From contig CACYPU010000009.1 in NCBI GenBank assembly GCA_902776365.1, forward strand, positions 1-64,000: 64,000 bases of DNA, in the 5' to 3' direction. A program made the translations under genes and the position numbers. The stretch comes from an uncultured Bacteroidota bacterium. Its GTDB lineage: Bacteria > Bacteroidota > Bacteroidia > Bacteroidales > P3. Shown here in pieces: positions 1 through 7,777 of this stretch; within the stretch, counting starts at the first letter, position 1; every line of letters begins with the position of its first letter. The notes under the pieces are model-generated. The model worked only from the letters and a program-made list of their open reading frames with translations. It had not been told where the DNA came from and did no database searches.

Positions 1-49
1 GTTGGAAAATCGGACATTATTCGTATATTTGCAGTTGGAAAATCGGACA
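1..49 (+). promoter_or_regulatory. Promoter with two flanking 16-bp direct repeats
   Basis: TTG at 2-4, a 19-bp spacer and TATATTTG at 24-31 match the Bacteroidota promoter TTG-N19-TAnnTTTG. The element GTTGGAAAATCGGACA occurs twice, at 1-16 over the -33 box and at 34-49 over the expected transcription start, just before the ATG at 55. A repeated element in these two positions resembles an operator pair; the bound factor is unknown. Confidence 0.65.
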
Positions 50-54
50 ATATT

Positions 55-1404
55 ATGCTTAAAAGGAAGATTGATAGTTATTTAGATAATTTCTTTGCTC
101 GTTCAAAGAAGGCTTTATTGCTTACAGGTGCACGACAGACGGGAAAGTCTTTCTCAATTCGTCAGTTTGGGAAGACTCATTTCAGGCATTTTGTAGAGAT
201 AAATTTTATCAACCAACCGGAAGCTGCAGATGCATTAAAAGGAGCAAAAAACAGTCAGGATATCCTTGTCAGGTTGTCTCTGCTGACCGATACACCTTTG
301 GTGAAGGGACAGACCCTTGTCTTTTTCGACGAGGTGCAAGAATGCCCCGAGATAGTGACAGCCATAAAATTTCTTGTGGATGAAGGCAGCTACCGTTATG
401 TGATGAGTGGATCTCTGCTTGGTGTCGAGTTGAACGACCTGCGCTCCGAACCAGTAGGATATATGGATGTGAAAGAAATGTTCCCGCTTGACCTTGAAGA
501 GTTTTTTATGGCTATGGGGGTGTCGGAACAGGTTATGGACAGTTTGAAGTTATCTTTTGACAAAAGACAGCCGGTCGATGGTTTTGTTCATTCCAAGATG
601 ATGGAATTGTTCAGGCTTTATCTTATTGTGGGAGGTATGCCCGCTGCCGTACAGAAATATGTCGACACACACAACTTGCAGCAGGTGATGGCCGAGCAGC
701 AAGCCATTGTGAGACTCTACAAACGCGACATTGCAAAGTATGACAGGAACCACAAACTATACTTGGAGGAAATATTCGATTTGATACCGTCGGAGTTGAA
801 TGCCAAAAACAAGCGTTTCATTCTGAAGGATCTGAATGAGAATATGAAGTTCACACGATATGAGAACAGTTTTCTATGGCTAAAGAATGCAGGTGTCGCT
901 TTGCCAACTTACAATGTGGAAGAGCCAGTTGTCCCGTTGAAGCTGTCGCGCAGCAGGAATCTCTTCAAGCTGTTCCAAAATGACATTGGCTTGTTGGCAA
1001 GCCAATATGCAGAAGGCATCCAGTTGCGTATCATAAACGACGAAAAGAGCATCAATTTTGGAGCCATTTTCGAAAATGTGGTGGCACAAGAACTGCACGC
1101 CCGCGGATATGACCTGTATTATTTCAACAGTAAAAAGCAAGGAGAGCTTGACTTTGTTATTGAACGCAACGGATATGTTGTGCCTATTGAGGTAAAATCA
1201 GGCAAGGACTACCAGCGCCACAATGCATTGTCGAATGTGATGGAGAATACCGAGTACGCCATACCACAGGCATTTGTTTTTTGTCACGACAATGTAAGCG
1301 TCAGCAACAATGTGTGTTATCTCCCTATATATATGGTTGCTTTTCTTGTCAAGGAGATGATGGATGACATTTTGTATTCGGTTGATATGAGCGGGATTCA
1401 GTAA
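55..1404 (+). CDS. AAA-type ATP-binding protein with C-terminal DUF4143
   Basis: A 449-residue protein of the AAA_14/DUF4143 family, common in Bacteroidota and archaea; cellular role poorly known. The Walker A motif GARQTGKS is at 25-32 and Walker B LVFFDE at about 88-93. The C-terminal part (about 340-390) contains ELDFVI followed by VPIEVKSG, the D...ExK pattern of the restriction-endonuclease-like fold of DUF4143. The length is normal for the family. It is a single gene with its own promoter and a very short leader. Downstream lies a repeat tract, then an unrelated permease. Family assignment is firm; substrate and partners cannot be inferred. Confidence 0.88.
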   Translation: MLKRKIDSYLDNFFARSKKALLLTGARQTGKSFSIRQFGKTHFRHFVEINFINQPEAADALKGAKNSQDILVRLSLLTDTPLVKGQTLVFFDEVQECPEIVTAIKFLVDEGSYRYVMSGSLLGVELNDLRSEPVGYMDVKEMFPLDLEEFFMAMGVSEQVMDSLKLSFDKRQPVDGFVHSKMMELFRLYLIVGGMPAAVQKYVDTHNLQQVMAEQQAIVRLYKRDIAKYDRNHKLYLEEIFDLIPSELNAKNKRFILKDLNENMKFTRYENSFLWLKNAGVALPTYNVEEPVVPLKLSRSRNLFKLFQNDIGLLASQYAEGIQLRIINDEKSINFGAIFENVVAQELHARGYDLYYFNSKKQGELDFVIERNGYVVPIEVKSGKDYQRHNALSNVMENTEYAIPQAFVFCHDNVSVSNNVCYLPIYMVAFLVKEMMDDILYSVDMSGIQ

Positions 1405-1411
1405 GAATAAT

Positions 1412-1515
1412 AGAATGTGTTAATGTGGGAATGCGCTTTGAGAATGCGTGAATGTGAGAATGTGTTAATGCGTTAGTGTATTCGTGAATGTGTTAATTCG
1501 TGAATTCGTTAGTAA
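1412..1515. repeat. Imperfect near-tandem repeat tract, GAATGTGTTAATGCG family
   Basis: About 100 bp made of variations on gaatgtg, ttaatgcg and gtgaatgtg words of 8-9 bp, for example GTGAATGTGTTAATTCG. The same word set recurs near 4057, 4366 and 21716. No coding potential is seen. Confidence 0.7.
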
Positions 1516-1520
1516 GGGGA

Positions 1521-1551
1521 TTTGCTAATGGGCAGTTTCATTGTATGGTTG
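1521..1551 (+). promoter_or_regulatory. Probable promoter of the purine permease
   Basis: TTTG at 1521-1524, exactly 19 bp, then TATGGTTG at 1544-1551 (one mismatch to TAnnTTTG). The start codon lies about 50 bp downstream. That leader is too short for a purine riboswitch and none is visible. Confidence 0.55.
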
Positions 1552-1602
1552 CGCAATAAACGGAGGGTTATGCCGTTGTTGTAAACGACGAAATAAGCTA
1601 CT

Positions 1603-2973
1603 ATGAAATTCTTGAAATGGCTGGGGTTTGACCCCGAAAAGCATAGCGTCAGGACGGAGATTCTCGCCGGGCTGACTACCTTCCTCACGATGGCCTATAT
1701 CCTGGCCGTGAATCCCAATGTCTTCGATGCGCTGGGCGGCGAGATGTCGAAAGCCAACGGCGCCGTCTTCACCGCTACGGCCCTCGCCGCCATCATAGGC
1801 ACGCTGGCGATGGCCTTCATCGCCAAGAAGCCCTTCGCCCTTGCCCCCGGCATGGGGCTCAATACGTTCTTCGTCTATACCGTCTGCATAGCTATGGGCC
1901 ATAGCTGGCAGTTTGCGCTGACGGCGGTGTTCCTCGAAGGTGTTGTGTTTGTCATCCTCACGCTCACCAATGTGCGCAAGTGGATTGTCGACGCCCTCCC
2001 GCTGTCGCTGAAATATGCCGTGGGTGCCGGCATCGGCCTTATCATAGCCTTCCTTGGCTTCCAGAATGCCGGTATCGTAGGTCAAGGACCCACCTTGGTA
2101 ACCCTTGCCTTCAAGCTGCCCGACGGGTCATTCAGCGGTACCGCCCTGTTGGGCATCCTGGGGCTTGTCGCCACGGGGGCCTTGGTGATGAGAGGTGTCC
2201 GCGGCAGCATCCTCTGGGGCATCCTGGCCACCACGGCGCTGGGGCTCATCCCCATGTACAATGTGATGGGTACGGACGGCACCGTGAGCCGTGTGGCCCT
2301 CACCTCGCTGGACGGCATCGTCTCGGTGCCGCCGAGCATCGAAAACATTGCCTTCCAGTTCACCTGGAGCGAATTCACCGATGCCAGAGGCATTCTCGAC
2401 ATGATAGTGGTGCTCTTCACCTTCATCTTCCTCGACATCTTCGACACGATGGGCACCGTCATCGGGGTGAGCGAGAAGGCCGGTTACGTCGACAAAGAGG
2501 GCAATGTCGACGGCATCAACGAATGCTTCATGGCCGACTCGATAGGTACCATCTGCGGCGCCGCCCTCGGCACCAGCACCACGACCACCTATGTGGAGAG
2601 CGCCGCCGGCGTGGCCGACGGTGGCCGGACGGGTCTCACCGCCTTCTCTACCGCCATCTTCTTCGCCATAGCGCTCTTCTTCGCGCCGCTCTTCCTAGCC
2701 ATCCCGTCCGCCGCCACAGCCCCCGCGCTCATCGTGGTGGGCATGATGATGATGACGCCTGTGTTGAAGATCAACTGGAAAGACCCTGTCGAGGCGCTGC
2801 CGGCCTTCATCACTATGGTAGTGATGCCCTTCAGCTTCAGCATCAGCGACGGCATCCTCATCGGTATGATAAGCTATGTGCTCCTCAACGCCTTCTGTGG
2901 CAACTTCAAGAGCATCACCCCCACCATGTGGGTGCTGGCGATACTCTTTGTGTTTAGATATATCTTCATCTAA
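1603..2973 (+). CDS. NCS2-family purine (adenine/guanine/hypoxanthine) permease
   Basis: A 456-residue polytopic inner-membrane transporter of the AzgA/PbuG branch of the NCS2 nucleobase permeases. It starts MKFLKWLGFDPEKHSVRTE, typical of the branch, with the conserved N-terminal TEILAGLTTFLTMAYI and NPN. The substrate-site segment GTSTTTTYVESAAGVADGG and FLDIFDTMGT are clearly present. It should import a purine base by proton symport into the salvage pathway; the exact base cannot be read from sequence. Length is normal. It stands alone, with its own promoter upstream and a hairpin terminator downstream. Confidence 0.92.
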   Translation: MKFLKWLGFDPEKHSVRTEILAGLTTFLTMAYILAVNPNVFDALGGEMSKANGAVFTATALAAIIGTLAMAFIAKKPFALAPGMGLNTFFVYTVCIAMGHSWQFALTAVFLEGVVFVILTLTNVRKWIVDALPLSLKYAVGAGIGLIIAFLGFQNAGIVGQGPTLVTLAFKLPDGSFSGTALLGILGLVATGALVMRGVRGSILWGILATTALGLIPMYNVMGTDGTVSRVALTSLDGIVSVPPSIENIAFQFTWSEFTDARGILDMIVVLFTFIFLDIFDTMGTVIGVSEKAGYVDKEGNVDGINECFMADSIGTICGAALGTSTTTTYVESAAGVADGGRTGLTAFSTAIFFAIALFFAPLFLAIPSAATAPALIVVGMMMMTPVLKINWKDPVEALPAFITMVVMPFSFSISDGILIGMISYVLLNAFCGNFKSITPTMWVLAILFVFRYIFI

Positions 2974-3009
2974 GCAGGCCGTGCGAGAGATTGGCCATTG
3001 CCCATATAA

Positions 3010-3087
3010 CAACAACTATCGCTCGCAGGCATACCACAGCAGACCCTCCTCAAGGCCTACGAGGAAGCTGCCGCCGAGGAAGAATAG
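3010..3087 (+). other. Possible 3' relic of a lost gene
   Basis: An open frame with no start codon, preceded in frame by a TAA at 3007, reads QQLSLAGIPQQTLLKAYEEA and ends in acidic residues before TAG at 3085-3087. Its composition looks like a real protein C-terminus rather than spacer. I cannot name the parent family. Confidence 0.25.
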
Positions 3088-3110
3088 TAGTCAGAAATAC
3101 CCAAGAAAAT

Positions 3111-3136
3111 GCCTCACGTCATCGTGGGGCTTTTTT
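3111..3136 (+). terminator. Rho-independent terminator (likely bidirectional)
   Basis: Stem gcctcacg/cgtggggc (one G-T pair), loop tcat, then six T. It lies between the convergent permease and COG0523 genes, and the minus strand also has a T-rich tail. Confidence 0.75.
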
Positions 3137-3159
3137 GTACACAATATATCATATGTCTA

Positions 3160-4365
3160 TTACACCAGGCACTCGTCGAGGGTGCGCTCGATGAGTTCCC
3201 TGTCGAGGTGCTGGCCGATGAAGACGAGTTTCTGCATGCGGTCGCCATAGTATTCATCCCAATCGCGCCGCAGTTGTGCGTCGCGTTCCAGTGCCTCGCG
3301 CAACTCGGTGGGAGGCATGGTGGCGAACCAGCGTCCTGCATCGCGCAGACTCACCTGCTTGCCGGCCTGCTCGAAGAGGTAGCACTTGTCCTCCTCGCCG
3401 TCGAAGTAGCAGATGCCCTTGGTGCGGATGATGCCCTTGGGCCAGTTGCGCGCCACCCAGCTGTCGAAAGCATTCAGGTCGAAAGCCCGGCGGCGGTAGT
3501 AGACGTAGGTGCCGATGCCGTATTCTTCAGCTTCGCCCTCGTCGTCATGGTGATGGTGATGCTCGTGGTTGTGATCATGGTGGTGCTCCTCCTCGTGGTG
3601 GTGCACGTCGGCACCGCTCTCCACCTCTTGTATCCAGGTGGCCGAGGTAGCTGTGGCATCGAAGTCGAAGAGGTCGGTATGAAGGATGCGGTCGAAATCC
3701 ACGTCGCCATAGTTGCACTCGATAATCTCGGCCTTGGGCTGCAGGGTGCGAACAATCTGGCGCGTGCGACCTAACTCTTCGGGAGTCACCTCTGACGCCT
3801 TGTTGAGCAGCACGATGTTGCAGAACTCTATCTGCTGCACCACGAGGTTCTCGATATCCTCGTCGTCGATACCGGGACGGATGAGCAGAGCGCCGCCCTC
3901 GAACTCGTCGCGCATGCGCAGGGTGTCGACGATGGTGACGATGCAGTCGAGACGCGGCATCACATGGAAACCTTCGGCCATCGTGGGGATGGAGATGAGC
4001 GTCTGTGCGATGGGCTCCGGCTCGCAGATGCCGCTGGCTTCGATGACGATATAGTCGAATGCGTGAATGTGTGAATGTGTTAATGCGTCAGTGGTCTCGG
4101 CATTGGCGATGTCGCGTAGTTGGTTCACTAGGTCGCTCTTGAGGGTGCAGCAGATGCAGCCGTTCTGGAGGGCCACGAGGCTGTCGTCGTTCTGGTTGAC
4201 GATGCCGCCTTGCTGGATAAGGGTGGCGTCGATATTCACCTCGCCTATGTCGTTGACGATGACGGCGAAGCGGATGCCGCGGTTGTTGCTGAGGATGCGG
4301 TTGAGGAGGGTGGTCTTGCCACTACCGAGGTAGCCGGTGAGCAAGAGTACAGGAATCTCTGTCAT
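3160..4365 (-). CDS. COG0523/CobW-family G3E GTPase, putative zinc metallochaperone
   Basis: A 401-residue GTPase with Walker A GYLGSGKT at 11-18, the family metal motif GCICC at 69-73, and a histidine-rich stretch (HHHEEEHHHDHNHEHHHHHD) before the CobW C-terminal domain. Proteins of this type (ZigA/YciC/ZNG1 group) deliver or store metals, usually Zn, and hydrolyse GTP; the specific client is unknown here. Residues about 92-102 (DALTHSHIHAF), just before IVIEASG, are encoded by a GAATGTG-family repeat and look inserted. It is the last gene of the minus-strand run from mnmA, separated from DUF2807 by 73 bp. Confidence 0.88.
   Translation of the reverse strand: MTEIPVLLLTGYLGSGKTTLLNRILSNNRGIRFAVIVNDIGEVNIDATLIQQGGIVNQNDDSLVALQNGCICCTLKSDLVNQLRDIANAETTDALTHSHIHAFDYIVIEASGICEPEPIAQTLISIPTMAEGFHVMPRLDCIVTIVDTLRMRDEFEGGALLIRPGIDDEDIENLVVQQIEFCNIVLLNKASEVTPEELGRTRQIVRTLQPKAEIIECNYGDVDFDRILHTDLFDFDATATSATWIQEVESGADVHHHEEEHHHDHNHEHHHHHDDEGEAEEYGIGTYVYYRRRAFDLNAFDSWVARNWPKGIIRTKGICYFDGEEDKCYLFEQAGKQVSLRDAGRWFATMPPTELREALERDAQLRRDWDEYYGDRMQKLVFIGQHLDRELIERTLDECLV
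4057..4093. repeat. GAATGTG-family repeat inside the COG0523 gene
   Basis: gaatgcg, tgaatgtg, tgaatgtg and ttaatgcg in succession, 37 bp. It stays in frame and encodes the segment around LTHSHIH on the minus strand. It matches the words of the intergenic tracts at 1412 and 4366. Confidence 0.7.
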
Positions 4366-4400
4366 AATGCGTTAATATGTGAATGCGTTAATGTGTTAGT
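4366..4400. repeat. GAATGTG-family repeat upstream of the COG0523 start codon
   Basis: aatgcgttaatatgtgaatg and following words directly abut the ATG at 4363-4365, so any ribosome-binding region for this gene lies inside the repeat. A perfect palindrome GCTTGCGCAAGC follows at 4405-4416. Confidence 0.7.
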
Positions 4401-4438
4401 TTTTGCTTGCGCAAGCGTCCATAACCTATAACCCTTTA

Positions 4439-5218
4439 TTATTTCTGTTTGCGGATTACGGAAGACATGGCGCCGGCGGGGCAATTGACGATACGAGGAT
4501 GGCCAATGTAGACGAGGTGGCTGGCGTCGTCGACAGGCACCTGAATACGTTCGGTACACCACACTACGGCATTGCTGGCACCACCGAGACTGCCCTCGAT
4601 GCGGCGCACCTCCAGTTTCTCGGCGTCGAGGATGCTGGCCTCACGCAGCATAAGGGTCATCTTCACCAGACACTTGCCTCGCAGTTCAGCCTTAGAGGCG
4701 CCGCGGAGGTTGAGGCTGATATTGTCGGCATAGAAAGTGCCATAGAAATTCGAGGTCCCAGCCTGCTCTATGTCCACCTGCTTGGCGGTGATATCGCCGC
4801 GGAACGAGGCGCCATCATTGAGATAGACAGCTATCTGGTCGCCTTCCATCTTCCCTGCATTGAGCGAGACGCCATTGGTAAGCTCGATATCGTCGAGTCG
4901 GTCGTTGCGCGGCAGCACCACCGTGGGACGCTCCTTGAGTTTCACCTTGCCCTGAATGGCGAGACGAAGGGTGCCATTGTTCACCTCCACCACCAGCAGG
5001 TTGTGTACCGACTCGGGTACGGTAACGATGGCCGCTTTGGCGGTATCACTAAACATGATGTCGAATCCCGAAGTGGCCACCAGTTTGTGATAGGTGCCAT
5101 TGATGGGATAGGCACGGGTGTTGGACTTGGGACCCTTTTCCGCCGCTTCTGCCAAATTGAAAATTGAAAATTGAAAACTGAAAAATAATAGTACTAAAAG
5201 TGCTCTTTTCATACACAT
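4439..5218 (-). CDS. Exported DUF2807 (head GIN domain) protein
   Basis: A 259-residue protein with an N-terminal signal peptide ending near AEA (residues 1-26) and a DUF2807 beta-helix-like region (GFDIMFSDT, LRLAIQGKVKLKERPTVVL, DIELTNGVSLNAG, GASFRGDI, GASKAELRG). Such proteins are exported to the periplasm or surface; their function is unknown. The hydrophobic core of the signal peptide, FFSFQFSIFNL, is encoded by a TTTTCAA near-tandem repeat. It lies 13 bp after DUF4159 in the same operon. Confidence 0.82.
   Translation of the reverse strand: MCMKRALLVLLFFSFQFSIFNLAEAAEKGPKSNTRAYPINGTYHKLVATSGFDIMFSDTAKAAIVTVPESVHNLLVVEVNNGTLRLAIQGKVKLKERPTVVLPRNDRLDDIELTNGVSLNAGKMEGDQIAVYLNDGASFRGDITAKQVDIEQAGTSNFYGTFYADNISLNLRGASKAELRGKCLVKMTLMLREASILDAEKLEVRRIEGSLGGASNAVVWCTERIQVPVDDASHLVYIGHPRIVNCPAGAMSSVIRKQK
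5152..5187. repeat. AAAATTG near-tandem repeat encoding part of a signal peptide
   Basis: ccaaattgaaaattgaaaat and continuing gaaaactgaaaaat, period 7-8. It encodes the hydrophobic core of the DUF2807 signal peptide. The same words occur in the gap at 29014-29050. Confidence 0.7.
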
Positions 5219-5231
5219 ATAGTTTTAATTC

Positions 5232-5888
5232 TTAATTCATAAACACATATCGGACGATATTGGAGCCCATACGGAGGGCCTTCTGGCGCGTGGCTTGCGA
5301 GTCGTTGTGCACATCCTGGTCTTCCCAGCCGTCACCGAGGTCGCACTCCCAGGTGAAGAAACAGACGAGACGACCCTCCCAGATGAGTCCATAGCCCTTA
5401 GGCGGCTTGTTGTCGTGCTCGTGGATTTTTGGCAAGCCGTTGGGAAACTGGTATTTCTGATGGTAGATGGGGTGCGAGAAGGGCAGCTCGACCCACTCGA
5501 GTTCGGGAAAGACCTTCTTCATCTGCGGCATGACGAAGTCCTTCAGGCCGTAGTTGTCGTCGATGTGCAGGAATCCGCCGCCGATGAGGTAGGTGCGAAG
5601 GTTCTGCGCCTCACGGTCGCTGAAGACCACGTTTCCGTGACCCGTCATGTGGACGAAGGGATAGTTGAAGAGTTCGGCGCTGCCGACATCGACGGTGGCG
5701 GGCTGCGGGTTGAGGCCCATCTGCTGGTCCTGGTTGCAGAAAGCGATAAGATTTTTTAAGGACGTGGGATTGGCGTACCAGTCGCCACCACCGCCGTATT
5801 TCAGTAATGCAATCTGCGGCTGGGCCTGCAAGGTGCAAGGTGAAAGGTGAAAGGTGAATAATATCAGTATGAGTAGCGTTTTTTTCAT
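5232..5888 (-). CDS. Exported DUF4159-domain protein
   Basis: A 218-residue protein with signal peptide MKKTLLILILFTF...LQAQ and then a DUF4159 domain: ALLKYGGGGDWYANPTSL, a glutamine-amidotransferase-like FVHMTGHGNVVFSD, GGGFLHIDDNYG, and FFTWECDLGDGWED. DUF4159 proteins are common in Bacteroidota and their function is not established. The start overlaps the rsmE stop by 4 bp (ATGA), so it is probably translationally coupled. Part of the signal peptide (FTFHLSPCTL) is encoded by a GGTGAAA-family repeat. Confidence 0.85.
   Translation of the reverse strand: MKKTLLILILFTFHLSPCTLQAQPQIALLKYGGGGDWYANPTSLKNLIAFCNQDQQMGLNPQPATVDVGSAELFNYPFVHMTGHGNVVFSDREAQNLRTYLIGGGFLHIDDNYGLKDFVMPQMKKVFPELEWVELPFSHPIYHQKYQFPNGLPKIHEHDNKPPKGYGLIWEGRLVCFFTWECDLGDGWEDQDVHNDSQATRQKALRMGSNIVRYVFMN
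5828..5860. repeat. GGTGAAA-family repeat in the DUF4159 signal peptide
   Basis: caaggtgcaaggtgaaaggt then gaaaggtgaata, period 7. On the minus strand it encodes FTFHLSPCTLQ. The same repeat words encode FTFHLSP in RsmE, MurC and the RpoN-M23 junction. Confidence 0.72.
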
Positions 5889-6601
5889 CGGTCGTTGATT
5901 AGGTTAAAAGCGGTGACGGCATAGAGGGCAGCTGTCTCGGTACGGAGGCGGCTGGGGCCCAGGCTCACGGGCTGGAAACCACACTCGAGGGCGAGGGCAA
6001 TCTCCTCCTCGGAGAAGTCGCCTTCTGGGCCTATGAGCACCACAGTATCCTGACCAGGCTGCAGGGCAGTGGCGAGGGGTGTGCGCGGCTTGTCGGCTTC
6101 ACAGTGGGCGATGAATTTCTGAGTGGGTAGTGGATAGTGGGTAGTGGATAGTAGGTCGCGGAGGGAGACGGCTGGGTGAATTTCGGGGAGGACGGTATGG
6201 AGACTCTGCTTCATGGCGCTGATGGCCAACTTCTCCAATCGGTCGGTCTTGAGGAACGAGCGTTCGGAGTGGTCACAGTCGAGGAGGGTAATCTCCCCCA
6301 CGCCTATCTCCACAGCCTTCTCCACGAGCCACTCCATGCGCGAAGGATTCTTGGTGGGCGCCACTGCGAGGTGAAAGGTGAAAGGTGAGAGGTGAGAGAT
6401 GAGAGGTGAGATAGATTGAATACTGCATGCTTTGTCGCTGGCTTCCACAATCTGGCAGGTATAGAGGTTTCCTTTTCCGTCGGTGACATTCAGTTCGTCG
6501 CCCTCGCGGAGGCGCAGCACCCGCACGGCGTGGCGGCTCTCCTCGGCATCGAGGGTGCAGAAAGCATTGGGGGTTATATCTTTACAATAAAACAGTTGCA
6601 T
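5885..6601 (-). CDS. rsmE: 16S rRNA (uracil1498-N3)-methyltransferase RsmE
   Basis: A 238-residue SPOUT methyltransferase that modifies m3U1498 in the decoding region of 16S rRNA using SAM. Seen: N-terminal PUA-like part (ESRHAVRVLRL), AVAPTKNPSRMEWLVEKAVEIGV, the knot motif VVLIGPEGDFSEEEI and LGPSRLRTETAALYA. Two stretches look foreign: about 64-77 (containing SHLSPFTFHL) and about 150-160 (LLSTTHYPLPT), each encoded by a different short repeat but kept in frame with the fold motifs intact. It starts 2 bp after mnmA and overlaps DUF4159 by 4 bp. Confidence 0.93.
   Translation of the reverse strand: MQLFYCKDITPNAFCTLDAEESRHAVRVLRLREGDELNVTDGKGNLYTCQIVEASDKACSIQSISPLISHLSPFTFHLAVAPTKNPSRMEWLVEKAVEIGVGEITLLDCDHSERSFLKTDRLEKLAISAMKQSLHTVLPEIHPAVSLRDLLSTTHYPLPTQKFIAHCEADKPRTPLATALQPGQDTVVLIGPEGDFSEEEIALALECGFQPVSLGPSRLRTETAALYAVTAFNLINDR
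6122..6155. repeat. GTAGTGGATAGTGG-family repeat inside rsmE
   Basis: agtgggtagtggatagtggg then tagtggatagta, period 7/14, in frame. It encodes LLSTTHYPLPT on the minus strand. The same words are in rsmH at 28111-28140. Confidence 0.72.
6368..6411. repeat. GGTGAAA/GGTGAGA repeat inside rsmE
   Basis: Six or so units of ggtgaaa, ggtgaga and gatgaga, period 7, in frame. It encodes the minus-strand segment around SHLSPFTFHL. Confidence 0.75.
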
Positions 6602-6603
6602 GT

Positions 6604-7683
6604 CTAAACTATCATTCCGGAGGCCACGACGAGGTGGGCGTCTTTATCGTAAATAGTGGCATACTGACCAGCGGCGATGCCCTGAATGCGGTCGTCGCTG
6701 GTGATTTCGTACAAACCGTTTTCGGTGCGGCGCAGCACTCCCGGGTGAAACTCCGGCGTGTGGCGGATTTTGAATTTGATTTCTCTTTCGTGAAACTCCG
6801 GTTTTTCCGGATATCCCGGCCAGACGCCGCTGAGCAGACGGAAGCCCATCAGCGTCACCTTGTTCCCGTGGGCGGCGTCGGGATCATAGCCTTGGCTCAC
6901 ATACAGCACGTTCTCCTCGATGTCTTTCCTCACCACGAACCACGGGCCACCGCTGAGGAACAGCCCTTTGCGCTGTCCGATGGTGTGGAACCAGTAGCCC
7001 TTGTGGGTACCCAGCACCTTGCCGGTCTCGAGCTCCACAATCTTGCCCTCTTTCTCACCGAGGTAACGCTTGATGAAGTCGTTATAGTTTATCTTCCCCA
7101 GAAAACAGATGCCCTGCGAGTCCTTGCGGTCGGCACTGGGCAGATGGGCTTCGTGAGCAATAGTCCGCACCTCGCTCTTCATCATGCCCCCGATGGGGAA
7201 CATTAGTTTGCTTATCTGTCTGTATTCCAGTTGCGAGAGAAAATCCGTCTGGTCTTTTATCGGATCCACCGCCGTTGCCAGGAACACCATTCCTCCAACA
7301 TCGGCAGTACGGGCGTAGTGGCCGGTGGCGATGCGGTCGTAGTCCCTGCCGCGACGCTCCTCGAAGGCGCCGAACTTGATGAGTTTGTTGCACATCACAT
7401 CGGGATTGGGAGTCAGACCCTTACGCACACTCTCGATGGTATAGCTCACCACATTGTCCCAGTACTCCTTGTGGAGGTTCACCTCCTCGAAACGGCAGCC
7501 ATATTTCTTTGCTATCCACTGCGTTATCTCGATATCCTCCTCGGCCGGACAGTCGATATATCCCTCTTCATCTTCCATCCCGATACGGATATAGAAGATG
7601 TCGGGGGTGTAGCCCTGCTCCTTCAGCAGGTGCACCACCACCGAACTGTCGACGCCTCCCGATACCAATGCTGCGATATTCAT
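6604..7683 (-). CDS. mnmA: tRNA-specific 2-thiouridylase MnmA
   Basis: A 359-residue enzyme that thiolates U34 of tRNA Lys/Glu/Gln in an ATP-dependent reaction. Seen: PP-loop SGGVDSS at 9-15, the catalytic cysteine in [27 protein letters not shown], and the second catalytic cysteine in [10 protein letters not shown]-terminal beta-barrel segments ([22 protein letters not shown]) are present. Full length. First gene of a minus-strand run with rsmE 2 bp downstream, diverging from recJ. Confidence 0.95.
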   Translation of the reverse strand: MNIAALVSGGVDSSVVVHLLKEQGYTPDIFYIRIGMEDEEGYIDCPAEEDIEITQWIAKKYGCRFEEVNLHKEYWDNVVSYTIESVRKGLTPNPDVMCNKLIKFGAFEERRGRDYDRIATGHYARTADVGGMVFLATAVDPIKDQTDFLSQLEYRQISKLMFPIGGMMKSEVRTIAHEAHLPSADRKDSQGICFLGKINYNDFIKRYLGEKEGKIVELETGKVLGTHKGYWFHTIGQRKGLFLSGGPWFVVRKDIEENVLYVSQGYDPDAAHGNKVTLMGFRLLSGVWPGYPEKPEFHEREIKFKIRHTPEFHPGVLRRTENGLYEITSDDRIQGIAAGQYATIYDKDAHLVVASGMIV

Positions 7684-7756
7684 TGAAATAGATAACGCGG
7701 AAGAACTTTTTTTATTATAGTTGATAATTTTTTTTCTTCATTTGAAAAAAAAGTTG

Positions 7757-7767
7757 TAATTTTACGG
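7757..7767 (+). promoter_or_regulatory. Possible -7 element of recJ
   Basis: TAATTTTA at 7757-7764 matches TAnnTTTG except the last base; no TTG lies at the right distance. The wider string TTGTAATTTTAC followed by a purine and GCC also occurs upstream of mraZ on the other strand (28855 to about 28840). Confidence 0.3.
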
Positions 7768-7777
7768 CCAGAAAAAC

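Noticed and set aside
1552-1602. Purine riboswitch upstream of the permease
   Set aside because: The leader is only about 50 nt and lacks the three-way junction elements.
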